Shown here piece after piece: positions 44,641-53,576 of a DNA stretch of 64,000 nucleotides. This stretch comes from Thermosulfurimonas sp. F29 (GTDB lineage Bacteria; Desulfobacterota; Thermodesulfobacteria; Thermodesulfobacteriales; Thermodesulfobacteriaceae): the NCBI RefSeq assembly GCF_019688735.1, contig NZ_JAIFYA010000002.1, forward strand, positions 248,001-312,000, in the 5' to 3' direction. Below the pieces are notes generated by a model that was not told where the DNA came from, ran no database searches, and saw nothing but the letters and a program-made list of their open reading frames with translations. Made by a program: the position numbers and the translations under genes. Numbering within the stretch: position 1 is the stretch's first letter; each line of letters opens with the position of its first letter.

Positions 44641-46084
44641 GCAAATGGCTACCTTTTAGCCGGCTGGGGCGGGGACTGCGCCGGATGCGGAAAGAATACC
44701 GAATGTACCATCACCATGGATGCGGACAGGACCTGCAACGCCACCTTCGTGGCCCTTCGTCCCGACATCTCCGTCTCGCCCGGCTCTTACGACTTCGGCA
44801 CAGTGCGGGTGGGGCAACAGCGCGGAGAAGGACTTCGTGGTGCGGAATGCGGGCGGGGCGGACCTCAACATCACCGAGGTTTCCATCACCGGAACGGACG
44901 CCTCGGAGTTTTCCATCTCGGTGGACCACTGCAACGGCACCACTCTTAACCCGGGCGGAAACTGTACGATAACCGTGGCCTTTTCCCCTGAAAGTGCCGG
45001 CTCCAAAAATGCTACCTTGGAGATCACCTCCAACGACCCGGACGAGGGCACGGTTTTGGTGGCCCTTTCCGGGACCGGGGCGGTGGTGACCCATACGGTG
45101 CGGATCGAGAAGCACGGTACGGGATTCGCCGAGATTTCCGGGAACATGACCTGCGAGCTCGAGCACTCGGCCTGTACCGCCACCTTTGAGGAGGGAGCAG
45201 AGATCACAATTGAAGTGCAGCCGGAGGACTCCACCTTCCTGGGCTGGGGCGGTGATTGTGAGAATTGTGAAAATAATACCCAGTGCACCATCACGGTAGA
45301 TGCGGACAAGACCTGTACGGTTCAGGTCAGGGCCGAGCACGAGCTGAATATCGACGAGGATGAGGAGGGTGACTGCGGAGTGGAGGCCGAGGGCGGAACG
45401 GTGGAGAACGCCACCGCCGAAGATGTGGCTTCGGAGGTGGAGAACGACCTGACTGCCAAGCTTCCGAACATGAGGATATCGGACGATTATCCCAGGATGC
45501 TCCAGGTGCGGGTGTCCGTTACCAGTACCGAGCCGGTGGTGCTCCGGTGGCGATTCGATCCGCCGCTGCCGGAGGACATCGTGCCCTACAAGTACGCGAA
45601 CGGCACCTTCTACAACCTGAGCGGCAACCTCACCGCGGACCGCACGCTTCTTGAGCTCGTGATCGAGGACAACGGCCCGTTTGACGCTAACGCCACGGAG
45701 GGCGTGATCGAAGACCCGATCGTGTTCCTTGAGCCGGCTGCGGCGGCGGGAGCGGTGGCCGCCGGAGGAGGCGGTGGAGGAGGCGGCGGATGTTTCATCG
45801 CCACCGCGGCCTACGGTTCGTATCTCGAGCCGCATGTGGTGGCGCTGAGGAAGTTCCGCGACCGGTATCTTTTGACCAATCCCCTCGGCCGCTGGTTCGT
45901 GGCCCTCTACTACCGGTATTCACCGCCGGTGGCCGCGGTGATCGCGGCGCACGAGAGCCTGCGACTGGCCACGCGCGTGGCGCTCACGCCGCTCGTCCTG
46001 GGGGTGGAGCACCCCTGGGCCGCTCTGGCCTTCCTGCTTCTGCTCGGGGTGGCTCTTGCGGGTCTTTTGATTTACCGGCGGTAA
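43939..46084 (+). pseudogene. Frameshifted surface protein with InlB-like repeats and CFI-box C-terminus
   Basis: Readable fragments join into one chain only with three frame changes: at the seven-T run 44014-44020, near 44125-44131, and at 44815, where removing one C restores [16 protein letters not shown]. Before 43939 there is a stop and no start or signal peptide, so the N-terminus is lost. After the AT-rich part come a GWGGDCAGC repeat (InlB B-repeat-like), a choice-of-anchor D domain, a second GWGGDCENC repeat, a Gly run with [10 protein letters not shown] (CFI-box C-terminal sorting-type region) and a final helix with RR. The 3' part from 44720 is open for 454 codons and may still be expressed. 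Confidence 0.75.
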
Positions 46085-46129
46085 ATTTCCCGGGGGCCCG
46101 GTCGCTCCGGGGCCGGGCCCCTTCCGCCT

Positions 46130-47671
46130 TCACTTAATCCGTTCCCACTGGAAACCGACGATGTTGCGGTCGGTGCGGCTGAACTCCACGCCCACGATAT
46201 AGACCTCACAGAAGCGCCCGAGGTATTTTTCGTGATAGTTACGGGCTTTAAGGGTTTCAAGGGCCCGGCCCTCCGGCTCAAGCTCCACCACCTTGAACTC
46301 GAAGAGGTAGGCCCGGTCGTCAAAGACCACGGCCATGTCCAGCCGTCCGTGGCTTGAGGCCTCCTCCACCCGCACCTCAAGGCCCAGGGCGCAGAAGTAG
46401 GCGTAAAAGATGGAGGCGTAGTAGCCCTCGTAGTTCTGGACTTCGGATTTGCGGTACCAGTCGTGCGGGATGGAAGCGAAAAAGGAGCGGAAGGCCCGCT
46501 TAAGGCCTTCGAGGTCGTTTTTCTCCAGGGCCAGATAGACCCGATCCAGGTTGCGCTCCTTTTCCGCCGGGACTCTGGTGTACCAGTTGAGGAGGTGATC
46601 GTTGAAGCTGATGCGGACCTCCAGGTTGGGGTAGGAGAGGAGGTAAGTGGTGCGGGGTCCTCTGCGGCGGACTTCGTTGATGGTGAGGTAACCGGTCTGG
46701 AAGAGGAGGGGTTCGGGTTCGATGTAGTCCACATCGAAGGAGGCGATGAGGGACTCTCCGGCCTCGAGGTGTTCGAGATCGGGGAGGAAGAAGCGTTTTT
46801 CGTAGAGGAGCTTTATGAGGAAGGAGGGGGTGCCGGTCTCGAACCAGTAGGGGCGAAAGAGGCCGGACTTGAGGCAGAGCAGGATGTCGAAGGGGTTGTA
46901 AACGGGCTCCCCCAGGAAGTTGTAGCCGTTGTACCAGCGGCGGATTTCGTCAAGGTCGAAGTCCTTGAGACGGTCGGCGAAGACGGTCTGCAATTCCTCC
47001 TCCGTGTAGCCGCAGATGGTGGCGTAGTCGGGATGAAGGGTGAGGTCCTCCAGGTTGTTGAGACCGGAAAACAGGGAGACCTTGGAGAACTTGGAGACCC
47101 CGGTGATGAAGACCAGTTTGAGGTAGGGGTCGGCCTCCTTGAGGACGGAGTAGAGGTTTTTGAGGTGTTCACGGATTTCGACGGCGAGCTCCCGGTTTTC
47201 GAGGTTATCGAGGATGGGTTTGTCGTATTCGTCTATGAGGACCACCACCGGACGATCGTACTTTCGATATAGTTCGACGATGAGCTCCTCGAAGCGTTTG
47301 TTGTAGAGTTTTTCGGAAAGGGACAGGTTTTCCTCCCGGGCGTGTCGGCGAAGAATGGAATCTATGGTTTCGAGCAATTCCTCTGTGGACTTTATGACCC
47401 CGGCCCCGAAGGAGATGTGGACGACGGGGTAACGGACGGACCAGTCCCAGTTGTGTTCGAGGTAGAGCCCCTCGAAAAGGTCCCGGCGTCCCAGGAAGGC
47501 CTGGCGGAGGGTGTCGAGAAAGAGCGATTTCCCGAAACGCCTCGGCCGGGCCAGGAAGTAGAACTTTCCCTCGTCCACGAGTTTTTTAACGAAAGGGGTC
47601 TTGTCCACATAGTAGTAGTTTTCGGAGCGGATGACCGTAAAGCTCTGGATGCCTATGGGGAGTTTTTTCAT
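46130..47671 (-). CDS. AAA-ATPase/PD-(D/E)XK nuclease-domain protein (DUF1703), full copy
   Basis: A 513-residue protein: an AAA-ATPase-like N-terminal domain (PF09820; about 1-230, ARPRRFGKSLF, VVVLIDEYDKPILDN), and a C-terminal DUF1703 PD-(D/E)XK-like domain (about 400-505). In the latter, GRLDMAVVFDDRAYLFEFKVVE carries the Asp and the E-x-K of the nuclease fold. The family is expanded in many anaerobes with unknown function; links to mobile DNA or defence have been proposed. It is intact here and is nearly identical in its 5' half to the truncated copy at 39142-40160. Confidence 0.88.
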   Translation of the reverse strand: MKKLPIGIQSFTVIRSENYYYVDKTPFVKKLVDEGKFYFLARPRRFGKSLFLDTLRQAFLGRRDLFEGLYLEHNWDWSVRYPVVHISFGAGVIKSTEELLETIDSILRRHAREENLSLSEKLYNKRFEELIVELYRKYDRPVVVLIDEYDKPILDNLENRELAVEIREHLKNLYSVLKEADPYLKLVFITGVSKFSKVSLFSGLNNLEDLTLHPDYATICGYTEEELQTVFADRLKDFDLDEIRRWYNGYNFLGEPVYNPFDILLCLKSGLFRPYWFETGTPSFLIKLLYEKRFFLPDLEHLEAGESLIASFDVDYIEPEPLLFQTGYLTINEVRRRGPRTTYLLSYPNLEVRISFNDHLLNWYTRVPAEKERNLDRVYLALEKNDLEGLKRAFRSFFASIPHDWYRKSEVQNYEGYYASIFYAYFCALGLEVRVEEASSHGRLDMAVVFDDRAYLFEFKVVELEPEGRALETLKARNYHEKYLGRFCEVYIVGVEFSRTDRNIVGFQWERIK

Positions 47672-47731
47672 TACGAGAGATATTTTACGCCCCTTTTCGG
47701 GATTTATCCAGCAAGGCCGCCCGGTTTCCGG
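46812..47731. repeat. 920-bp duplicated block, copy 2
   Basis: Direct copy of 39301-40220. It extends past the DUF1703 ATG for about 60 bases and includes a relic of the LuxR-type C-terminus (RKPGGLAG-stop against RKLGSLAG-stop in the real gene). This shows that the block came from a LuxR-DUF1703 arrangement such as that at 40160-40220. Confidence 0.85.
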
Positions 47732-47747
47732 TTAACGGAAACCGGGC
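47719..47747. other. Perfect 12-bp inverted repeat at the edge of the duplicated block
   Basis: GCCCGGTTTCCG, a five-base loop (GTTAA), and its exact complement. One arm lies in the LuxR-gene relic and the other just outside the duplication. No T-run follows on either strand, so it is not a standard terminator. It may be a product of the end-joining or inversion that ended the duplicated block. Confidence 0.55.
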
Positions 47748-47787
47748 ACGAGATTGACGATGGTGCGTTGAGGTAGAATTATAAAGT

Positions 47788-48648
47788 ATGCCTCTTGATA
47801 CCTTCAGGATCGGAGAGGCCGTCCGGAGAGCTCTTGAGGAGGATCTTTCCTTCGGGGACCTCACTACCGAAGCCCTTATCCCGGAAGAACTTTACGGAAG
47901 GGCCGTAATCCGGGCCAAAGAGAAGCTGGTGGTCTGCGGTCTTCCGGTGGCGGAGGAGGTCTTTCGTACGGTGGATCCGGAGCTTGCGCTCAAAAGAAGG
48001 GCGGGGGAGGGGGAGGAGGTTCCGGCAGGAGGAGTGCTTCTCGAGGTTTCCGGGTCGGTGCGCTCCATCCTGAAGGGAGAAAGGGTGGCCCTAAACTTTC
48101 TTCAGCACCTTTCCGGCATCGCCACCCTGACCCGTCGTTTCGTGGAAGCCGTAGCCGGACTCCCGGTGCGCATCGTGGACACCCGAAAGACCACCCCGGG
48201 GTTGCGTTATCTGGAAAAGTACGCCGTGCGGGTGGGAGGGGGGCACAACCACAGATTCGGCCTTTCCGAGGGGATTCTCATCAAGGACAACCACATTGAC
48301 GCCTGCGGAGGGGTACGGGCGGCGGTGGAGACGGTCCGCAGGGCCGCGCCCCATGTGTTTCGGGTGGAGGTGGAGGTGCGCACCCTAGAGGAACTGCGGG
48401 AGGCCCTTTCCGCCGGTGCGGAGGTGATCCTGCTGGATAACTTCTCTCCGCAGGAACTCCGCGAGGCGGTCAAACTGGCCCGATCCGTGAAACCGGAGGT
48501 CCTCCTCGAGGCCTCCGGGGGGATTTCCCTGGACAATGTCCGGGAATTCGCCGAAACCGGGGTGGACATCATCTCCGTGGGCCGACTCACCCATTCCGCC
48601 CCGGCCGTGGACATCCACCTCAGGCTGATCGAAACCTTTTCGAAGTAG
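47788..48648 (+). CDS. nadC: Nicotinate-nucleotide pyrophosphorylase (carboxylating)
   Basis: A 286-residue quinolinate phosphoribosyltransferase: FGDLTTEALIP, LKGERVALNFLQHLSGIATLT, DTRKTTPGLRYLEKYAVRVGGGHNHRFGL, IKDNHI and the C-terminal LLEASGGISLDNV, EFAETGVDIISVG. It makes nicotinate mononucleotide from quinolinate and PRPP. nadB is at 58547, while nadA is not in the window. The ATG follows an AT-rich stretch (GAATTATAAAGT) with little room for a leader, so the message may start very near the ATG. Confidence 0.97.
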   Translation: MPLDTFRIGEAVRRALEEDLSFGDLTTEALIPEELYGRAVIRAKEKLVVCGLPVAEEVFRTVDPELALKRRAGEGEEVPAGGVLLEVSGSVRSILKGERVALNFLQHLSGIATLTRRFVEAVAGLPVRIVDTRKTTPGLRYLEKYAVRVGGGHNHRFGLSEGILIKDNHIDACGGVRAAVETVRRAAPHVFRVEVEVRTLEELREALSAGAEVILLDNFSPQELREAVKLARSVKPEVLLEASGGISLDNVREFAETGVDIISVGRLTHSAPAVDIHLRLIETFSK

Positions 48649-48713
48649 GTCCGCGGTTCTCGCAATCGGGTGACAAAAATTTTTGATAAGAATTTGAAAA
48701 TTTTCACTTCTTA

Positions 48714-48742
48714 TTGTGAGACTCGTGAAATATGTTTATAGT
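48714..48742 (+). promoter_or_regulatory. thi4 promoter
   Basis: -35 TTGTGA (48714-48719), 17-base spacer, -10 TATAGT (48737-48742), about 30 bases before the thi4 ATG. No thiamine-pyrophosphate riboswitch motif is seen in the 125-base nadC-thi4 gap. Confidence 0.55.
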
Positions 48743-48773
48743 GAAACGGAAAAATACGGGAGAGGAGGCAGAG

Positions 48774-49556
48774 ATGGCGCTTGACGAGGTGAAAATCACG
48801 CAGGCCATCGTGGAGAGATTTACCGAGAAGTTGAAGTCCGCCCTGGATCTGGATGTGGCCATCGTGGGGGCAGGGCCGGCGGGGCTTACCGCCGCCTACA
48901 AGCTGGCGCGAGAGGGTTTTAAAGTGGCGATCTTCGAGAGGAAGCTTTCCATCGGCGGCGGAATGTGGGGCGGAGGGATGATGTTCAACGAGGTGGTGAT
49001 CCAGGAGGAGGGTGCCCGGATTCTTCAGGAGGTCGGAGTCACGGTGACCCACTGGCGGGAGAACTACTACACCGCGGATTCCGTGGAAGCGGTTTGCGCC
49101 CTGGGATACGCGGCCCGCAAGGCCGGAGCTCTGATCTTCAACCTCATCAGCGTGGAGGATGTCATGGTTCGGGAGGATAGGGTGGCCGGGCTGGTGATAA
49201 ACTGGACCGCGGTGGAGATGGGCGGGCTCCATGTGGATCCCCTGGCCGTGCGCTCCAAGTATGTGATCGAGTCCACGGGGCACGAACTCTCGGTTCTTCA
49301 TGTGCTTCAGCGCAAGATGGGGGTCAAGCTCATGACCCCCAGCGGAAAGATCGAGGGAGAGCGCTCGCTCTGGGCCGAGGTGGCCGAAACCACCACCCTT
49401 GAGAACACCCGGGAGGTCTATCCGGGTCTTTTCGTGGCCGGAATGGCTGCCAATGCCACCTTCGGTTCCTTCCGGATGGGCCCCATCTTCGGCGGCATGC
49501 TCCTTTCCGGGGAGAAGGTGGCCCGGGAGATCGCCGCGAGGTTACGCGGAAACTAA
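48774..49556 (+). CDS. thi4: Thiamine thiazole synthase, sulfide-dependent type
   Basis: A 260-residue Thi4 flavin-fold enzyme. The ATG at 48774 is chosen because of its strong ribosome binding site (GAGGAGGC); an upstream ATG would overlap the promoter. The dinucleotide fold is VAIVGAGPAGLTAAYKLA with GGGMWGGGMMF. The position that is a sacrificial cysteine in yeast Thi4 is histidine here (GGLHVDPLAV), as in archaeal enzymes that take sulfur from free sulfide catalytically. It ends with MRMGP-like FRMGPIFGGMLLSG. It fits a sulfide-rich anaerobe. Some databases call such proteins ribose 1,5-bisphosphate isomerase, which is less likely. Confidence 0.93.
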   Translation: MALDEVKITQAIVERFTEKLKSALDLDVAIVGAGPAGLTAAYKLAREGFKVAIFERKLSIGGGMWGGGMMFNEVVIQEEGARILQEVGVTVTHWRENYYTADSVEAVCALGYAARKAGALIFNLISVEDVMVREDRVAGLVINWTAVEMGGLHVDPLAVRSKYVIESTGHELSVLHVLQRKMGVKLMTPSGKIEGERSLWAEVAETTTLENTREVYPGLFVAGMAANATFGSFRMGPIFGGMLLSGEKVAREIAARLRGN

Positions 49557-49566
49557 ACGAATCAAA

Positions 49567-49590
49567 AAGGGCGGGCCCGCGCCCGCCCTT
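49567..49590. terminator. Hairpin terminator between thi4 and ppaC
   Basis: A 10-bp perfect stem (AAGGGCGGGC/GCCCGCCCTT) with a four-base loop in the gap between two convergent genes. The A/T ends are followed by TTCATCCTTT on the plus strand and preceded by AAAAA (T-run on the minus strand), so it can end transcription from both sides. Confidence 0.8.
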
Positions 49591-49613
49591 CATCCTTTCG
49601 AAGTTTCCGTATT

Positions 49614-50573
49614 TTAAGCGCCGAAGGCCTTCTCCAGCGGCGGCACCACCTGCTTCTTACGGCTCATCACCCCGTCAAGCCACACGCTCTTGCCCTCGAG
49701 CTTCTTTCCGAAGGCCTTTTCGATCACCCCAGGATCGTCGGTAACCACCAGGAGTTCGGTACCCTCCTTCATGATGTCGGTGAGCATGAGCACGATGGTG
49801 TGATAACCTCCCTCGGCCTTGACCTTCTGCATCTCCTCGTAGATGGCGTCCTTGACCTCGGCCAGAAGATCCAGGCTCACCACCTCGATCTGACCGGCAC
49901 CCACCTTGTTTCCGGCCATGGTGTAGTCCTTGAAGTCGCGGTAAAGGAGATCCCGCGGGGACTTGCCGGAGACATCGCTCTTGGCCTTGAACATCTCCAT
50001 GGCGAAAGCCATGATGTCGTCCACCCCGGCGATCTTGGCCAGCTCTTCGGCGGCCTTCTTGTCAAAGTCGGTGGTGGTTACGGACTTGAAGGCCACGGTG
50101 TCCGAAAGGATGGCCGCAAGCAGAATCCCGGCGATCTCCCTGGGAATCTCCACCTTGAAAAAGTCGAAGAGGGACTTCAGGATGGAAGCCGTGCAACCGG
50201 TGGGCATGTTGATGAAGGTGATGGGGTTCGGGGTGGTGATGTCTCCGATCTTGTGATGGTCGATGATGGCGATGATTTCGGCCTGGTCAATGTTGTCCAG
50301 GGTCTGACCCCGTTCGCTGTGGTCCACCAGCACCACCTTCTTGCCCGCCCCATCGGTCATGAGCTCGGGCACCTCCACCCCGAAGTGCTTGAGCACGAAC
50401 TCGGTTTCGGGATTGAGATCTCCCTGCCGCACCGCCACGGCCTCTTCCTTGTGAGTGGCGCAGTAGGGGCTGCCGCTCTTGACCAGCTGATTCCGCAGAT
50501 AGGCATACCCTATAGCCGAACAGATGGAATCCGTATCCGGGCTCTTATGACCGGCCACATAGATCTTGCTCAT
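49614..50573 (-). CDS. ppaC: Manganese-dependent inorganic pyrophosphatase
   Basis: A 319-residue family II pyrophosphatase of the DHH superfamily. Metal ligands lie in VAGHKSPDTDSICSAIGYAY, in ILLAAILSDTVAFKS, in the DHH motif IIDHHKIGD and in VLVDHSE; the C-terminal DHHA2 domain ends with GVMSRKKQVVPPLEKAF. It cleaves pyrophosphate from biosynthesis. It is much faster than the family I enzyme in characterised cases. Confidence 0.97.
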   Translation of the reverse strand: MSKIYVAGHKSPDTDSICSAIGYAYLRNQLVKSGSPYCATHKEEAVAVRQGDLNPETEFVLKHFGVEVPELMTDGAGKKVVLVDHSERGQTLDNIDQAEIIAIIDHHKIGDITTPNPITFINMPTGCTASILKSLFDFFKVEIPREIAGILLAAILSDTVAFKSVTTTDFDKKAAEELAKIAGVDDIMAFAMEMFKAKSDVSGKSPRDLLYRDFKDYTMAGNKVGAGQIEVVSLDLLAEVKDAIYEEMQKVKAEGGYHTIVLMLTDIMKEGTELLVVTDDPGVIEKAFGKKLEGKSVWLDGVMSRKKQVVPPLEKAFGA

Positions 50574-50614
50574 CTCTCCCCTCCTTCAGATATAATTTGG
50601 CCGATTTTTGGGTA

Positions 50615-52252
50615 TCATGTCGCCTGCTTTTTGTCAAGGAAAGTCGCAATCCGTGAGAGGAGGGGAGGAAGGGTTTCGGGATTTATAGCCGAAATTGCTT
50701 CCGCTTGGTAACGATTTTGAAGGGCCCGGACCTCCTCCGGCGGCACCAGGTCGATCTTGTTGAACACCAGAAGACGATCCGTAAAAGTGAGCTCCATTTC
50801 CTCGAGCAATTCCTCCACGGCTTCGATGTGCTCCTCAAAGTGGGGATGACTCACATCCACCAGGTGGAGAAGGAGATCGGCCTCGTAAAGTTCCTCCAGG
50901 GTGGCCTGAAAGGCCTTTTTTAATTCCCCGGGGAGATCCCGGATGAAACCCACGGTATCGGTAAAAAGGGTCACCCTTCCGTCGGGAAGACGGACCCGGC
51001 GGGTGGCCGGATCCAGGGTGGCAAAAAGCCTGTCCTCCGCCAGAAAGTCCTCCCGGGAGAGGGTGTTGAGGAGGGTGGTCTTTCCGGCGTTGGTGTAACC
51101 GATGATGGCCACCACGGGAAGTCCCTGGCGCCTGCGGCGCTTGCGCCGGAGGCTGCGCTGACGGGAGATCTCGCGCAGCTCCTTTTCCAGCCTGGCGATG
51201 CGTTCCCGAATGCGACGACGATCCACCTCCAGTTTGGTCTCTCCGGGACCGCGGCCCCCTATCCCTCCGGTAAGCCGGGAAAAGGCGTCGTCTTTGGCGC
51301 GAAGACGGGGAAGCATGTACCGCAACTGGGCCATTTCCACCTGAATTTTGCCCTCCCGGCTGCGGGCCCGCTGAGCGAAGATGTCCAGAATGAGCTGGGT
51401 ACGGTCGATGACCCGCAGGTCGGTAATTTCGGTGAGGGCCCGTACCTGCGAGGGACTGAGCTCTCCGTCGAAGATGAGGAGATTGGCCGAGGTCTGCATG
51501 GCCTGGATGATGATCTCCGAAAGTTTTCCCTTGCCCACCACATAACGGGGATCCGGTGCCGGGCGCCTCTGCAGCACCTCGCCCACCACCGCCACCCCCG
51601 CCGTACGGGCGAGTTCCCGCAGCTCGGCCATGCGTTCCTCCATCAGAACCCGGGGCCCCGGATGAACCGCCACCAGAAGGGCCCGATCCTCCCGGTCGCT
51701 CACCTCCTTAAGGGGGCGTGAGCGTTCGAGCTCCTCCTCGAGCGATTCCACCAGCTCGCGATAATCCCCCCGAAGCTCCCAGGGATAGAGAGGGTCCAGG
51801 TAGCCGTAATAGCCGTTCTCGTCCCTCCGGGGGAGGAGGTAGGCGGTGTGGAGACGACCCGGGAGTCCGTCGTCCCTGACCTCAAGGGCGGTCATGGTGT
51901 CCAGCCGCAGAAAGGCCAGATCCAGGAGGTCGTCCCGGTCCAGCCCCTCGTGGGAGAGGTGCGTGTGGATACACCGGAGCCCCAGGAGACGACCCGGGCC
52001 CTTCCTGGCCCGCGCGATCTCCGGAATGACGATCTGATGATAACTTCCCAGAATCACATATTCAATCTCCCCGCGCCGGTTGACGAGAATCCCCACCTGC
52101 CGGTTCAGGGTGCGCGATAGATGGGCCAGTTCCCTGGAGAGCTCGTGGGTGATGAGATAGTCCGGGGGCACGCGACGGCGGTAAAGTCGCTCTAGGGCCC
52201 TCCTTTCGCTGGGAGCTAACCCCCGGGTCTCTCCGTAAACCGTACGGGACAT
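50615..52252 (-). CDS. hflX: GTPase HflX
   Basis: A 545-residue ribosome-associated GTPase. An N-terminal extension (about 1-170) precedes the HflX domain (about 190-365, RYVVGKGKLSEI, GGIGGRGPGETKLE) and the G domain (G1 IIGYTNAGKTTLLN, G3 DTVGFIRDLP, G4 NKIDL). It splits stalled 70S ribosomes under stress. The extension is not in E. coli HflX but occurs in clostridial and deltaproteobacterial forms. It is followed 4 bases from the der stop region in the same direction. Confidence 0.95.
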   Translation of the reverse strand: MSRTVYGETRGLAPSERRALERLYRRRVPPDYLITHELSRELAHLSRTLNRQVGILVNRRGEIEYVILGSYHQIVIPEIARARKGPGRLLGLRCIHTHLSHEGLDRDDLLDLAFLRLDTMTALEVRDDGLPGRLHTAYLLPRRDENGYYGYLDPLYPWELRGDYRELVESLEEELERSRPLKEVSDREDRALLVAVHPGPRVLMEERMAELRELARTAGVAVVGEVLQRRPAPDPRYVVGKGKLSEIIIQAMQTSANLLIFDGELSPSQVRALTEITDLRVIDRTQLILDIFAQRARSREGKIQVEMAQLRYMLPRLRAKDDAFSRLTGGIGGRGPGETKLEVDRRRIRERIARLEKELREISRQRSLRRKRRRRQGLPVVAIIGYTNAGKTTLLNTLSREDFLAEDRLFATLDPATRRVRLPDGRVTLFTDTVGFIRDLPGELKKAFQATLEELYEADLLLHLVDVSHPHFEEHIEAVEELLEEMELTFTDRLLVFNKIDLVPPEEVRALQNRYQAEAISAINPETLPPLLSRIATFLDKKQAT

Positions 52253-52256
52253 AACC

Positions 52257-53576
52257 TTAACGACGGGCCCGAAAGATCACCCTGAGGGGGGATTTTTCAA
52301 ATCCCAGGTGGGTACGCAGACGATTTTTTACGAAACGCTCCACGCTCTTGGGAATCTCGTCCGGATAATTGGTAAAGACCACCACCGTGGGTGGCCGGAT
52401 TTCCGCCTGAGTGGCATAGTAAAATTTTAATCTCTTTCCCGAGGGGGTGTAAAGGGTCTTTTCTTTTTTGATCTCCTCCAGCACCCGGTTCACCCTGGCG
52501 GTGGGTACCCGACGGGAGTATTCCGCGTACACCTCGTCGATGAGGGGGAGGACCTCCTTCACCCGTCGTCCGGTCCTGGCCGATATGGTGAGGATAGGGG
52601 CCCAAGGGACGAAACGGGCTCCGTATCTTATTCTTTCCAGCAAAATGTTGCCCTGCTCGCGTTTTCCGTCCAGGAGATCCCACTTGTTCACGAGAATTAT
52701 GCAGGCCTTGTGGCGTTTCTCGATCTGGGAGAGGATCTTCTGATCCTGATCGGTTATTCCCTCCTCGGCGGTGAGGACGAGAAGAGCCACCTCGGCACGA
52801 TCCAGGGCCTCGAAGGCCTTGTCCACGCTGAACTTTTCCACCCGGGCCCTGATGCGCGGACGGCGCCGGATCCCTGCGGTGTCTATCAGCAGATAACGCC
52901 GACCGTCCGGAAGCTCGAGCAGGGTGTCGATGCTGTCCCGGGTGGTGCCGGGGATGTCGGATACGATCATGCGCTCGTATCCCACCAGACGGTTGAGAAG
53001 GGAACTCTTCCCCACATTGGGACGCCCCAGAATGGCCACCCTTACGGGAGGAAGTTCCCCCTCCGGCGGGGTCTCCTCCGCCTCCTCGGGGAGAAATTCC
53101 AGGATCAGGCCCTCCAGGTCTTCGATACCCCGGCGGTGTCGGGCCGAGATCGGTATCAGGGGTTCCATGCCCAGGGCATAAAACTCGGAGAGGTTGAGGA
53201 GATCCTGCCGGCCGTCCACCTTGTTCACCACCAGGAGGACCGGTTTTCCCCGTTCCCGTAGCAGATCAGCCACCTCCTCGTCCAGAGGGGTGAGCCCCTC
53301 CTTGGCGTCCACCACGAAGAGGATCAGATCGGCTTCGGAAAGGGCCGCCTCGGCCTGGCGCAGGGTCTCCCGCTGAAGACGATCCTCGCTCTCGAGCTCG
53401 ATCCCTCCGGTGTCGATGAAGGTGATTCGCCGGCCCTGAATCTCCGCCTCTCCGTAAACACGGTCCCGCGTGACCCCCGGACTCCGCTCCACCACGGCCT
53501 TTCGTTCCCCGATAAGGGTGTTGAAAAGGGTGGACTTACCCACATTGGGGCGTCCCACCAGGGCTATCTTAGGCAT
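52257..53576 (-). CDS. der: GTPase Der (EngA)
   Basis: A 439-residue protein with two G domains in tandem: first G1 LVGRPNVGKSTLFN with DTGGIE; second G1 ILGRPNVGKSSLLN with DTAGIRRR and NKWDL. The C-terminal KH-like domain ends TNYPDEIPKSVERFVKNRLR. It helps 50S ribosome assembly. It overlaps the RACo-like gene by 8 bases. Confidence 0.98.
   Translation of the reverse strand: MPKIALVGRPNVGKSTLFNTLIGERKAVVERSPGVTRDRVYGEAEIQGRRITFIDTGGIELESEDRLQRETLRQAEAALSEADLILFVVDAKEGLTPLDEEVADLLRERGKPVLLVVNKVDGRQDLLNLSEFYALGMEPLIPISARHRRGIEDLEGLILEFLPEEAEETPPEGELPPVRVAILGRPNVGKSSLLNRLVGYERMIVSDIPGTTRDSIDTLLELPDGRRYLLIDTAGIRRRPRIRARVEKFSVDKAFEALDRAEVALLVLTAEEGITDQDQKILSQIEKRHKACIILVNKWDLLDGKREQGNILLERIRYGARFVPWAPILTISARTGRRVKEVLPLIDEVYAEYSRRVPTARVNRVLEEIKKEKTLYTPSGKRLKFYYATQAEIRPPTVVVFTNYPDEIPKSVERFVKNRLRTHLGFEKSPLRVIFRARR

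Noticed and set aside
48649-48773. Thiamine-pyrophosphate riboswitch before thi4
   Set aside because: The CUGAGA-type conserved segments are absent and the region after the promoter is only about 30 bases.
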